Below are positions 47,434-58,115 of a DNA stretch of 64,000 nucleotides, in pieces. How positions within the stretch are numbered: position 1 is the first letter of the stretch; each line of letters begins with the position of its first letter. This DNA is from Podocnemis expansa (taxonomy: Eukaryota; Chordata; Testudines; Podocnemididae). Both the position numbers and the translations under genes were made by a program. The stretch spans positions 1,436,978 through 1,500,977 of the forward strand of contig ML681971.1 of NCBI GenBank assembly GCA_007922195.1, written 5' to 3'. The notes under the pieces are model-generated. The model saw only the letters and a list, made by a program, of their open reading frames with translations, was not told where the DNA came from and ran no database searches.

Positions 47434-47701
47434 TAGAGCCCTGCAAATCCACAGATATCTGCCTTATATCCGCATCCGCGGATAAAACACGGATATCCGC
47501 AGACCATTTTTTGCAGATGCAGACTGGATAAGGGTCCACATATTTTTATCTGCACAGACATAAAGCCCTGCAAATATGCGGATATCCGCGGATATCCACA
47601 TTATATCCACATCCACGGATACAACACTGATATCCACGGACCATTTCTTGCAGATGCAAGTCGGATACGGATCCACTTATTTGTATCCATGCACGGCTCT
47701 A
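47434..47701. mobile_element. hAT-type MITE with 8-bp TSD and internal duplication
   Basis: It is flanked by CTCATTTG at 47426-47433 and 47702-47709. Ends are TAGAGCCCTGCA and TGCACGGCTCTA. Inside are two units of about 130 bases, each beginning with AGCCCTGCAAAT and carrying GATATCCGCGG or GATATCCACGG motifs and CCATTT.TTGCAGATGCA. The second copy starts near 47565. Confidence 0.9.
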
Positions 47702-48084
47702 CTCATTTGCTGTTCCACACGCACCTGCCTCATTCTCCCTTTCCCCTTCTCCTGCTGATTTCCTCATTCTCTTGCTTTTCTCCTATCCTCTTCCCCCTGC
47801 CTTGCCAAGTTGTCCTAGCCCCCTTCACACCTGCCTTTCAGCACCGACCCCTTTCCTGAGCCCCCACTCACCACAGCAGAGGCCATTTCAGACTGGAAGC
47901 TAGCAGGTTCCAGGGGAAAGGAGTGGGGGAAGTAGGTGGGGTGGGAGGAAGGTGTCATGATTGGTATTCCCAGAGCCCAGTCCCAGGGATTGTGGGAGCC
48001 TCAGATTCTGAACCCCAGCGTGGGTGTAGGGGCCTGTGGGATGGAGGGCAGCTGGCTTCCTTCACTGTTTCTCTGCTCAGCACT

Positions 48085-48260
48085 GAGTGAATCAATATTC
48101 TGTGCCTCAGTTTCCCCAGCCATAAAAAAAGGCTGTTAAATGCCCACTCTTGTCAAGATCTTCCTGTGCATCTCCCTCCCATTCCTGCCCACAGAACACC
48201 TTGAGATTCCCAGAAGGCTGCAGAAAGGTTATGGTGATACATTAAAAGGTATAATTTTAA
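48085..48260 (+). repeat. Possible MIR-like SINE
   Basis: TCTGTGCCTCAGTTTCCCC followed by CATAAAAAAAGG resembles the MIR core. The rest is diverged. Confidence 0.45.
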
Positions 48261-48849
48261 AACATTATTTCTGAGCATGACACCCTCTCCAAAATGTTGT
48301 GCCCATTACGAATCATACATGCTGGTTTACAGGTGTGGAGGAGGGTAATGGCACTGGCAGTCTCAGGAAAACTGGGCTTAGATCCTAGGTAAGGTAACTC
48401 ATGGAAAAACAAGCATGCTGGGGCTCAGCTTAGCTCTGGGGAGGGATGGCATTTGTCTGCTGCTTGTATCGTAAATAGAAGAGGGATCTTTTTTGGGTCT
48501 AACAAAGGATATGGGAGGTGCCTCCTGTGGTTGCCTTTGGACTCCATCCAGGACTTCACTGAAGACAGTGGAAAATTAGAGTGAAGGTGGGAAAAGCGAG
48601 GTGCTAGATGAGTGCTGTTTGTGTCTGCTGTGGCCACGTCTGCACAAAGAAATCCTAAAGTTGGAACTTGGAAGCACAGGAATATTGAAGGTTAGGATTG
48701 ATAGGTATGGGCAGAGCTATAGATGCAGGGAATTCAGGGCTGCAGGATGGAATTGAGGGGCACAAGCAGAGCTGTGGGGCTGCAACAGGGGCTGGAGGTA
48801 GGAGGCAGAGCATGAAGAGTTAGAATTTCTGTGCAGAGTTATTCCTGAT

Positions 48850-49106
48850 GATCCTAATGCTGCCACCACTCTCCTCTACTTAGTTGAGAATGAACTGACC
48901 AATATCTACCCAACACATACATAGCTCTTCGCATTGTTTTAACCATACCAGTAACCATGGCAGCTGCAGAACGCAGCTTTTCCAGGTTAAAACTACTGAA
49001 GACATACCTACGCTCTACTATGGCACAAGAGAAACTTAGTACATTAGCTGTCCTCTCAGTTGAACAAGACACTATGCTATCTGTTGACTACTCCCATGAC
49101 AAGTAA
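48850..49106 (+). pseudogene. hAT transposase C-terminal dimerisation domain fragment
   Basis: From 48918 the frame reads YIALRIVLTIPVTMAAAERS, then FSRLKLLKTYLRSTMAQEKL and STLAVLSVEQD up to a TAA at 49104-49106, 62 sense codons. The block with AERSFS.LK..KTYLRSTM is the hAT dimerisation region, as in ZMYM1-like and related transposons. Upstream it shifts frame (NIYPTHT). The rest of the transposase is missing. Confidence 0.85.
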
Positions 49107-49129
49107 AGCATATGGCTACACTTTGGAAG

Positions 49130-49330
49130 CACTGGTGCCCAGGGTGTCCAGCCGGGGACAGGGCAGGGAGCGGGAGCCACAGTCGTGGGGTTGCCGGGCC
49201 TTTGAAGGGGCCGGAAGTGGCCACTGTGGCCGTGGGTGGCCAGGCCCCAGATCCCCAGCCCAATCCGGCCGGGGACCGGGAGAGGCGGGGCTCCGCCAGG
49301 ACCCAGGGCACTAGCGCTGGCATTCAGGGC
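49130..49330. repeat. GC-rich dispersed repeat, second copy near 62040-62120
   Basis: GGCCTTTGAAGGGGCCGGAA and GTGGCCAC is found in inverse orientation at 62065-62100 (GTGGCCACTTCTGGCCCCTT). The two copies in one window indicate a repeat family. Confidence 0.6.
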
Positions 49331-49399
49331 ACAGGCCCCATGTGCCAGGCGCCAGTGAAGCCCCATTGGTGCCCAAGATTCCTGTAACATCTCTGTCTT

Positions 49400-50169
49400 T
49401 GCCATTGTGTTTTCTTAGTGCATTTGGCAGTGCTTTCTGTGTTGTTAGTTTGACTGCCTCCCCCAAAGAGTCAATTAGACTCTGATCCCACATTTACATT
49501 ATTGCATACCTTTAGTCAAATGAGTGACATCCAGTGCATATGCCCCTATCTTGATATAGTTTAAACATCTGTTCAATCTTTCACAAAAAAGTCTTTCCTC
49601 CTAACTGCATGTTAGGCATTTGAGCTGAATATTGATTAACAGAAACCAAGAGTCTGAACAGAATCCCTTCCACTTTCAGATGCTCAGGCTACACTGCCTT
49701 ACTAACTGTGATGCCAGAATCTTATGATTCTACAGTAGTCCTTAGAGTTTTCCAGAGGGGGGAAAAAAACAGGTACATAATTGTGAAAATCAAATAATCA
49801 CATTGTAAAAGGGTTTTCCTTCCCCCTGTTGCTTGTGAGAGACTTACACAGACAACAGAGAAAACTGACTAAATCCCTGAATCCTGCAATCACTTAAGTT
49901 ATGTGTAGGGCCAGCGAGGAAGGGGCCTAGGGATGTGTAGCCTCAGGGTCTGGGGAGGTGCAGGGCAGCAGGGCCTGGAAATCTGCTGGGGACCAGGGAT
50001 GGTGGGGCAGTGAAACCCTGGAGCTTCTGAGAAGAGAAGACAGGCAGTTTCTGTTATAATAATGTTATTGTGTTGAATTGTGCCAGCTTGTGTGATGGTT
50101 TTGTGGTGTGAACATATTGGGCCACATTCACGCCTGATATAACTTCATTAGAATGTGTCACCCTTGAAT
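49400..50169. other. Gene-free intronic stretch
   Basis: No supported gene or repeat family, apart from a G/A-rich stretch at 49910-50040. Confidence 0.4.
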
Positions 50170-50259
50170 AACACAAACAAGTTCTGTGCCACTTTTAAAG
50201 ATTAATAGATTAATTCATTGCATGAGCTTCCATGGGAGTAAATCCCATTTCATCAGATG
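50170..50259 (-). mobile_element. Penelope-like 3' tail fragment with 8-bp TSD
   Basis: The 90-bp fragment lies between CCTTGAAT copies (50162-50169, 50260-50267). On the minus strand it contains CATCTGATGAAATGGG and CCCATGGAAGCTCATG. The CUGAUGA part of the hammerhead-like core is intact, but the GAAA is changed to GGAA. It ends before the usual CTAACACGGCTACC terminus. Confidence 0.75.
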
Positions 50260-50267
50260 CCTTGAAT

Positions 50268-50938
50268 CATGGTATCCTTTATTTCTGATGCAATGGTTAA
50301 AATAAGTCATTTGGAACTGCCCAACTCTTATTGGAAAATGGCTAAGGCATACAGGAGCAGAATGTGAAAGAGGCTTCAGTAAAATAGTTGATGGTTAAGC
50401 ACGTCATCATTAATGTTTATTTCATTATGTGGACTACCATTTGCATTGTGAGAACTTTTAAAATATGTCAAATCATGGTTGCTTTTAAACTGAAGACCAG
50501 CAACTAGCACTCAAGTTCTCTCAAGAAAGACTGGCCTTCAGGATGAAGGTGCAGCAATGAAATCAATGTGGCAGACAATCGAAAAATATTAACTGATTTT
50601 ATAAACTGTTTTGGTTGAAATTATGTATGTTATTATGTATGGTAATATTAACGAGAGTTTGCATATATGTGTTTTACTGCAAGCAATAAATGCAGTTTTG
50701 TTTTTTCCTCAATTGTTTCTGCTTATGCCTTGCATTGTGTTCAATCAATTAAATATCATATTTTATTTAATTATCATGGTGTTAACTACAATACTTATTG
50801 TGTTATGCACTGCTTGCTACTTTGTGACAATAATTGCTATAGACATAAACACCATATAAAATTATAATTATATTTATGGCACAATAACTGATGCATGTGG
50901 TACTGAGAAGTGGTTGCAAATGCCTAGCTGGGCTGGCG
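50268..50938. other. Gene-free stretch, AT-rich
   Basis: AT-rich stretch with open frames that have no homology. Confidence 0.4.
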
Positions 50939-51408
50939 CAATGTTCCCTCTAAAGCCAAAGGCAGCTGGGCAACTTATATTACTCACTGAGCCCCCCACC
51001 ATGGGCCCAGTCCTGTCCCCTGGCTGACCCAATCCAGCCGCCCCCCCGCCCCCTCCCCACCAGTCAGCCTGACCCCATCTTCCCTCCAACCCTCCACCCC
51101 CCTTTCATGGCTGGCTGACCCTGCCCTGTCCCCAATCGCCCCGCCTGTCCTCCTACCTGGCCACCGGAGCACAACAGCCTAACCACTGGCCACTCCTCCA
51201 GCGGAGGAAGCTCTCGCTGAGCATGCACAGAGGCTTTGCGCATGCTCAGTGAGAGCTTACTTGGAGTGATAGCTTAACTCCCAGCTCAGAGCAGCTTTCA
51301 GCTGGCCAGAAGACTCTGTCTTCCAGCCAGGCACAGACTGCAACTGCCAGCCACCTGCATCAGGCAGTGGCGTGGGCTGCATGGCCACACAGCTTAGAGC
51401 GAACATTG
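50939..51408. mobile_element. MITE of the CAATGTTCCCTCTAA type, long copy
   Basis: Ends are CAATGTTCCCTCTAA and TTAGAGCGAACATTG. The shorter copy is at 18101-18286. The inside is C-rich and carries an inverted CTCACTGAGCATGCGC-type pair near 51220 and 51250. The 8-bp flanks match only partly. Confidence 0.75.
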
Positions 51409-51897
51409 GGTTTGGGGTCTCCACATGCATGTAGGGGGCCCAGACGATATGGGAAGGGGGCTCAGAGATCAGGAGGGTTCTTATACATTAACCACTGGGA
51501 ATGACTCCAGATAAAGAAGAAACCCTGAACCTCAGGGGATTTGTAAGTGACACTGGCACCAATGACTGTTCTTCCTTTTTGCTCTCATATCCTAGCTCCC
51601 TCTAAAACACAAAAGTTAGTGCAGCGTTTTATTTTCTTAATGCACTAGTATCAGACATTTCATACTTCTCAAATGCACCACTCACTGATTTTCCATTAAT
51701 CCATTAGCTTTGATTAGCATCTCATCTTAGAACCTCCCTCTGCATGAAATGATTCTAGTGGCTGCTTAAACAAAAAATAGTGCATTCTTTCTTGTGTGGG
51801 AGGCTCTCTTAATAAGACCTGACTTAAAAAACAGCTCTCTGTAAGCTCAAAAGATGGTTTGTTTTACCAGCAGATAGTGGTCCAGTACATGAATTAC
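51409..51897. other. Gene-free intronic stretch
   Basis: No recognised feature. Confidence 0.4.
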
Positions 51898-52887
51898 AGG
51901 AAGTAAGAAAACAGATTGACATAGCCAGATGGGTACCCAGAAGACAACTACTGCAGGAGACAGCAAAGAAAGAAAACAATGGAACACCACTGGTCACCAC
52001 ATACAACCCCCAAGTCAGACCTCTACAGCAGATCATTAAGGACCTACAACCTATCCTAAAAGATGATCCCTCACTCTCTCAAGCCTTGGGAGACAGACCT
52101 CTCTTCGCCTACAGAGAACCCCCGAACCTTAAAAAGATACTCACCAGCAACTACAGACCTAACAGAAACATTAAAGCAGGCACACATCCCTGCAACAAAC
52201 CACATTCCCAACTTTGCCCACATATCTGCACAAAAAAGACACCATCATAGGACCTAATTGAGCCAGCTACTCCATCAAGGGGCCATTCACCTGCTCACCC
52301 ACTAATGTAATTTATGTCATCATGTGCCAGAAATGCCCCCACACCTTATACCTTGGACAAACAGGACAATCCCCAAGCAAAAGAATAAATGGGCACAAAA
52401 TTGACATCAGAAATCACAACACGCAAAAACCCCTTGCTGAGCACTTCCATCTTTCTAATCGCTCTATGGATGATTTGTTAATGACTGTGCTCAAGATTCA
52501 ATGGGACATCAAGACTTCAAAGAGAAACAGCTGAGTTAGAATTGATATGAAGATTAGACTGTGAAAGCAGGACTGTATCATGACTATGGCTTCTTTTCCC
52601 ATTACAACAGGTAATTTGACTTCACCCTCCTCTATGTGCTGTTCCCTAGGGTTTGAATCTTAACAAGTGCTCTGATTTGCTGTCAAATGTATCACCTGAT
52701 CCCATGTCTTACACTCCATTGCATTTATTTTCATCCCATTCTGTAAGTTCACTCATCTTAAAAGCATCTAATGAAGTGGGATTTTCTCCCATGAAAGCTC
52801 ATGTAATAAATATATCTGCTAGTCTAAATGCCACATGACTCTTTGGTTATTTGCTGAACTAGACTAACACGGCTGCCCCTTTGGAAC
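51898..52887 (+). mobile_element. Penelope-like element, 3' half
   Basis: The 5' truncated copy carries the endonuclease linker and GIY-YIG domain, a 3' UTR, and the terminal hairpin region with CATCTAATGAAGTGGG and CCCATGAAAGCTCATG, then CTAACACGGCTGCCCCTTTG. Reverse transcriptase is absent. The tail matches the short insertions at 2571, 11770, 43774, 50170 and 55718, so this element type is their source. Confidence 0.88.
52063..52534 (+). pseudogene. Penelope-like GIY-YIG endonuclease
   Basis: An upstream frame gives the linker with Cys/His residues (CNKPHSQLCPHICTKK region). The 52322-52534 frame gives MCQKCPHTLYLGQTGQSPSK, then RINGHKIDIRNHNTQKPLAE and HFHLSNRSMDD. LYLGQTGQ corresponds to the second half of the GIY-YIG motif, and R and H positions follow. 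The nuclease nicks target DNA for target-primed reverse transcription. Stops (e.g. in the region before CQKCP) break the frame. Confidence 0.85.
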
Positions 52888-54595
52888 TTGGCATTATGCC
52901 AGTCTGGTATCCTTGACCTGCAGCATAATGTAAAAACTCCATATTTCATTCCCTTTCATTGCCCAAAAGTAGCAGGCAGCACACTGTCTACTGCAAGTAC
53001 TTCTGGGTCAGTGAAAGAAAAGAAGGATAGCTGGTGAAGGGAAGCCCATGAAGCCCTCTTTAGTCCAAAGCACTAAAATAAAGAGGTAAGACGCAAACAA
53101 ACAGAAGAAATGACTTACGGGAGTCCTCTACAGAGGACTTTCCATTCATCTCAAAAATAAATTACTGGAAGATTGATTCAGCTGCTTAGAATTCTATTGG
53201 AAGCCTTCAGCAGATGTCTGTACTGAATAATGCAACCATTTAAATCATTAAGCAATGCACTGAGAACACACTCATTGCTATGTGATTTTGATATGAAAAC
53301 TTTCATTCATAAGCCAGTAAAATACTTACGCATCCCCACAAAACCATTTGCAATATCTGCTTATCAAAAATGTAAACAGTGAAGAAGCTTAGTCAATTGC
53401 CAGGAGACACTCTTCCCTACCAATTTTATCTATATTTATTTATATTTATATTTAAAGGGTCTAAAAGAGTCAATACTCAACAAAGCTCAGTATATTGTGG
53501 GGCTAGCTGCCAGCTGAGCTCAGGTCATGACCTCAAGCCAGTGTTAAGTGTCCCAATTCATTTGTCTGCTAAATGTTAATGTCTACATTGGTCTGTAACC
53601 AGCTGAACAATATTTACATTGTATATGTATCTTGTTTGATGTAATGAAATTAACCTGTTGCTGCAATGTACTTAATTAACCATAACTCAAAGGCTGTATT
53701 AGCATTTAGATGAGGATTTACTTAATGCAGAAAACTAATGTCACTGCCCCCATCTACCACCTGTAACTTCTTGATTTAAATCATAAACTACCTATAGACC
53801 ATGTTAGTATTCTGAATGGCTGGAAATAATGCACTATCTTTGAATAGCCTATTGAGTGATGAGGGTCACAGTCTGTCTGCACTTGCTACTCATCAAAGCC
53901 CATGTGGTAAAGATGTCTGTCATCTTACCAGCCTGCTTCACCTACAAAAGGGAAGATCTGGGAGCAGTCTTACCTATGATCTATCTTACCACTGACAGGA
54001 AGGTTCCAGGTGCTAGGAGCCATTTCTCAGAAGCCCTGAGAGAATTTGCGAAGGACTGCCAGAGTGGCATATTGCTACCTCTTTGCTTTTATTTTGAGCC
54101 TACAAACTCTAATTCACCTGTAATGTATTTAATTTACTTGAACTTTGCTATAAAACTCATCACTTCTTAATTAAGATTAGTTTACTGAAGGATTAGCTAC
54201 TGCATTCTTAAATGAGATCTGGACTATATTTTGACCTGGTGTAAGTGACTGGCCCTCTGGGGCTAGAAGCAACCTACTGTGGCAAGTTTTGATTTTGACA
54301 TTCTGGTTTCATTTTAAAGTCCTGTTTGTATGGGTGGTGAGCAGAAGCTAGAAAAAATAAGGGGACTGTCTGTGACTCATGATAAAACTAACTTAGTTAT
54401 TCATGAGAACATTTTTGTTACAGCCTTGCTGTAATCTAATGATGGACTATACCATCAGTTCTGACAGTCTGACCTGAGTTGGGCACTCTTAGCTGTGAGC
54501 CTCCTGGCACCATGACATGTATATTTCAAATTCTCACACTAGAGCACAGAAAACTACATTTACATTCATCCAGTTTAAAATAAAACAGCACATAC
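52888..54595. other. Gene-free intronic stretch before the myosin donor
   Basis: Lies downstream of the 54596-54685 exon in transcript direction. No coding or repeat family was recognised. Confidence 0.4.
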
Positions 54596-54685
54596 CTCTG
54601 CTAGTTTGTATGGTAAAATAAGCTTCTCTCCCACTGTCACTGTCTTTCTGGTAACTAGTGCTTCAAACAGCATCTCTTCTTTCAC
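54596..54685 (-). CDS. MYO9A: Class IX myosin motor-domain exon (upstream exon)
   Basis: This is a 90-bp exon of exactly 30 codons, bounded by a pyrimidine-rich tract ending TTTTAG and a GT donor (gtatgt). The product reads VKEEMLFEALVTRKTV and continues TVGEKLILPYKLAE, a segment of the upper 50-kDa part of a myosin motor just before the [13 protein letters not shown] helix. It joins in phase 0 to the exon at 14393-14509, 40 kb downstream on the same strand. The exon before it was not found up to 64000, so the next upstream intron is longer than 9.3 kb. It is too short to stand out as an open reading frame. Assignment to MYO9A rather than MYO9B is by remembered family sequence. Confidence 0.88.
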
Positions 54686-55717
54686 CTAAAACAAACAAAA
54701 ACAACAGCATTAATCAGTACAATTCTAAGAGAAAACCGAAAGCCCCACAGATGTGCTCCATGAGATGCTACAAGGCCAGCATAGCTCTGTAAGTAAACCT
54801 AGTGTTAGATGAGGCACCACCAAGTCCGAGAGCCCAACTTTCCTTATTACATCCACTAATTTCTAGTGCTTTCCCACTGGCTCCACTTGTCTGTGTTTGT
54901 AGCCTGGATGCTCTTTATTTGGCACATGTGCTTTGGTTAGTAAAAAGCTCCACAGCTTTGTAGTATGATTCGGATGGGTCCCATAAGTACTGTACAAAAT
55001 AGCAAATTAGCACTGGTGCCTTAAAAGACAGGCACTTGGTACAATGTGTTGGATCTGACAAGCTCCCATAGAGACAGCATGAACTTTGCATATAGAATGA
55101 AAATAATGACTGAAAATGCCTTCTGCTCTAGTCTGCATAAACATCTGAACAAGGCAATTTTTTGTGAGGGGAGAAAGGACTTGAAAGAAGAAGGAGAAAC
55201 AGGGGAGATCCTTTTCAACAGCAAAAGAAGAGCAAGTACTCACAGGAGCAGTTTATTTTTAACAAGGCAACAATCATTCTGCCAATCAGCAACATTAGAA
55301 CAGGTTTTAGGCAAAATCAGATGTATAAATCAGATTATGGCAAATGGATGAATACTGCCAATGAGGAAGAACTAGCATAGATACAGCCCTACAGTGAATG
55401 GCAGGAGTCATATCCTCATCACAGTCTTAAAATACACCACTATATTTACAACATATGAACTATTAGGAAAAAGAGTCATGTTCTGCAAGATTCAAGTCCC
55501 TTTAGCATTAATAGTCTCCGAAGGGATTTCATTCTATTTGGGTACATTCCACCTTCCCCTACCATAGCACTTGTATAAAACTCCATTTATATCCTGTTAC
55601 AATAACAATCCCCTCAGGTGATTACAATAAAATGAAAAATAAACTATAGTCATGAAAAACACAGTCAGCCATAATCTCATCCCAATGTCAAACAAAGAAC
55701 AGTAACAGTTTCATGTG
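54686..55717. other. Gene-free intronic stretch upstream of the myosin exon
   Basis: The acceptor tract of the exon is at 54686-54700. No earlier myosin exon was seen here. Confidence 0.4.
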
Positions 55718-55761
55718 ATTAACAAATTTGTTAGTCTGCCACAGGACTCCTTATTTGTTTT
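55718..55761 (+). mobile_element. Very short Penelope-like tail with 10-bp TSD
   Basis: Only 44 bases (TTTGTTAGTCTGCCACAGGA and neighbours) lie between GTTTCATGTG copies at 55708-55717 and 55762-55771. The sequence matches the part between the hairpin and the terminus of the other tails. Confidence 0.78.
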
Positions 55762-56112
55762 GTTTCATGTGGATTTCACGCCTGAGACCATTTGGATTCA
55801 TATTCACAGTTTAATATTAACATAAACTGTTTTGAATAGCTGAAAATTTTACTAACAGTGTTCAGTTGCTATCAGACCCGATTAGTTGTTCAGGCACATC
55901 ATGCATGCTCGACCCGTGCAAAACACCTGCAATGAAAATTGGAAGTCCACCTCTAGATCTGGGAAGATTTTAGCACGATATAGATATGTTTCAAGTGTAC
56001 CCAAGCCAAGTTTTGAGGGTTCCTAAGCAAAATTATGTTTTTGTGCAGAAACTACGCAGACCTTGGTGGTTTAAGATGAACTTTGTTTTGAGTTATTGGG
56101 TTTCCTTATCCC

Positions 56113-56415
56113 AGATGTTAGCAACATTTGCCAGGCCCCATGCCAGTCCTTATGCTCTGAACCCTCAGGAGGTTCCGGGGTGGGGCCAGAAAAGTGCTGA
56201 GGGTGGGGCCAGCAAGAGACAGGAGCCGTGAGTTCCTTTTCCCTGCTGACACTGCCAGGCCACGCTTCCCCTCCCCACCCAAACTGGGGAGCAGAGCCAG
56301 CAGGGGGCAGGAGCCACTTAGTGGGGCCAGCAAGGGGAGCAGGTGTCGCACTGCAGGGTCAAGAGCCCTGAGTACCACTGTACTTTGGCATGTGTACCAG
56401 GGGTTGCTGACCCCA
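56113..56415. repeat. Probable hAT-type MITE
   Basis: GATGTTAGCAACATTTGCCA at the left and ACCAGGGGTTGCTGACCCC at the right are imperfect inverse copies. The inside repeats GGGGCCAGCAAG-like words. No exact duplication was seen. Confidence 0.45.
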
Positions 56416-56966
56416 GACTTCACCAAAAGATTAGTAGTGTGAACCCATGAAAACAAAACACTGAGCTTCCTATACCTCTTAGTTATGGTGCAGTGAAGTA
56501 CAAATCACCATTATTCGTGATACTTCCATATTATTTAAACACTCATTCTCCCATCTCCATGTATTCAAGAACCCTATGTGCCTGGGACATTGCTCGTTTT
56601 TCCAAGTCATCCATTTTAACTGGCTATCTTCAATATGGCTTCTCAGGCTGTATTCTTGGAAACAAAGAAAACCCAAAGTGCATGTGTGGTAAATGGCAAT
56701 GGTGATTCAGAAGGTCACGGTCTGTGTGACTATTATCTCTCTCCTGCTGCCATTTTGCACATCTGTGGCACCTTATTACAGGTCTTCACAATGCTTTAAA
56801 ACAAAAAGGCATGAAATTCCATACTATCTCCAAACACGGTTCTCCAGGACAGCGATTCTCAACAACAGTGTCAGAACACATCGCTGTGTCTCTACACAGT
56901 GGTGAGTGTGTCACAGAGAGCCAGGGGAATGGCTGGAATGGCCTGGGCTGGGTGTGTCCTCTAGGG

Positions 56967-57616
56967 CAGTGGGTTCCAACCTTTTCTCTGCCGTGGCACA
57001 CTTTGATATCTTCAAATTTTTCGAGACACATCACAATTTAAAAAATTATGAATATTCAAATTAACTTAAATTACTTATGAATATTCATGAACCATGGCAC
57101 AGTTTTGGAAATGCTCCTTTGTGGGATAGTAGGGGTAGCAGAGGACGGGTGGCAAAACAGGGGAGGTCAGGAGTTGTGTGCAGTGGCAGGAGTGAGTGTG
57201 GGGAGCACAGCAGGGTAAGGGTGGCAAAAGAGGACAAGGACAGCCATGTGGGAAACAGCACAAGGGTGGCAGAAGAGGAGAGAGGAAGGGAGAATAAGAG
57301 TGGCTTTGTGGAGGGACAGTGGGGAACCTGGGGAGTGGGAAGGTAGGGCACAGGAGCATGGCACAGAACCCACTTTTCTCTTCTCCACAGTGCCTCCTTG
57401 CCCCCCAGGGCAAATACTCACCCCACTGCTGCTCCCTCCCACCCCAATGGGTCCCGTCCTCCCCACCCCAGCCCCCTGTTGCCTGTGATGGACCCTCCCA
57501 TCACTGCAGGGGCCAGAACTAGGCCTCCAGCCCCCAACTACACCCCCCAACCAAACAGCCACCCCACAACCCCAGCCACACACCCTCTGCTACACAGCCA
57601 CTCCCACCCACCTCTG

Positions 57617-57665
<49 letters not shown>

Positions 57666-58107
57666 CCAACGGCCTTCCCCCGCAAAGCCCTTACCTGGGC
57701 TGTTTGCAGGCTGGCTGACACAAACTGCTCCACCCTGCAGGGGGAGATTCACACACTCCCAGCCTCCCGCCCCTCTGTGCTGGCTGGGCCTATGGTGCAG
57801 CCACCAGAACGCTGCGTTTGGGCTGCTCCCGCTATTTTCAGGAGGACCCCTGGAACTCCACATTCCAGTGACTTTTTCTATTTTTAGGGGGCCAGAAGGC
57901 TGCCTGCCTAAAAATAGGGGGCCCCAGAACTGTGTTCTGGTGCCTTCCCCCATACTTTAACCCCTGCCTTTTCCCAGCCCTGCACAGCCCACATGGCTGG
58001 GCTGAGCAGGAAGGGAACTAACTCCAGCTCTCAGGGATGCTCACGGCACACATTGGGTGTTGCCGCAGCACACCAGTGTGCCCCCGCACACTGGTTCGGA
58101 ACCACTG
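56967..58107. mobile_element. hAT-type MITE, 1.14 kb, exact 8-bp TSD
   Basis: It is flanked by CTCTAGGG at 56959-56966 and 58108-58115. Ends are CAGTGGGTTCCAACC and GGTTCGGAACCACTG. No transposase frame remains. An internal CA microsatellite lies at 57619-57662. GC-rich frames inside are by composition. Confidence 0.93.
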
Positions 58108-58115
58108 CTCTAGGG

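Larger units (their letters stand above)
46640..49106 (+). mobile_element. hAT-like element remains with transposase end
   Basis: GC-rich sequence of no clear coding runs from about 46640 (GGGGGCCCTAAAAAT) to the hAT C-terminal fragment at 48850-49106. A separate hAT MITE (47434-47701) is inserted in it. G-rich runs (47344-47353) break any frame. The unity of the block is an assumption. Confidence 0.4.
14510..54595 (-). other. Single large intron of the myosin IX gene
   Basis: The 40,086 bases between the two myosin exons form one phase-0 intron with GT at 54595-54594 and AG at 14511-14510. It holds DIRS-C with its nested Gypsy element, DIRS-D, a Penelope-like 3' half, CR1 and MIR relics and several hAT MITEs. 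No further myosin coding segment was recognised inside it. DIRS-C is in the sense orientation of the host transcript, while Gypsy and DIRS-D are antisense. Confidence 0.8.

Noticed and set aside
57075..57953. Several long Pro- and Gly-rich frames
   Set aside because: They sit inside a hAT MITE and include its CA microsatellite.
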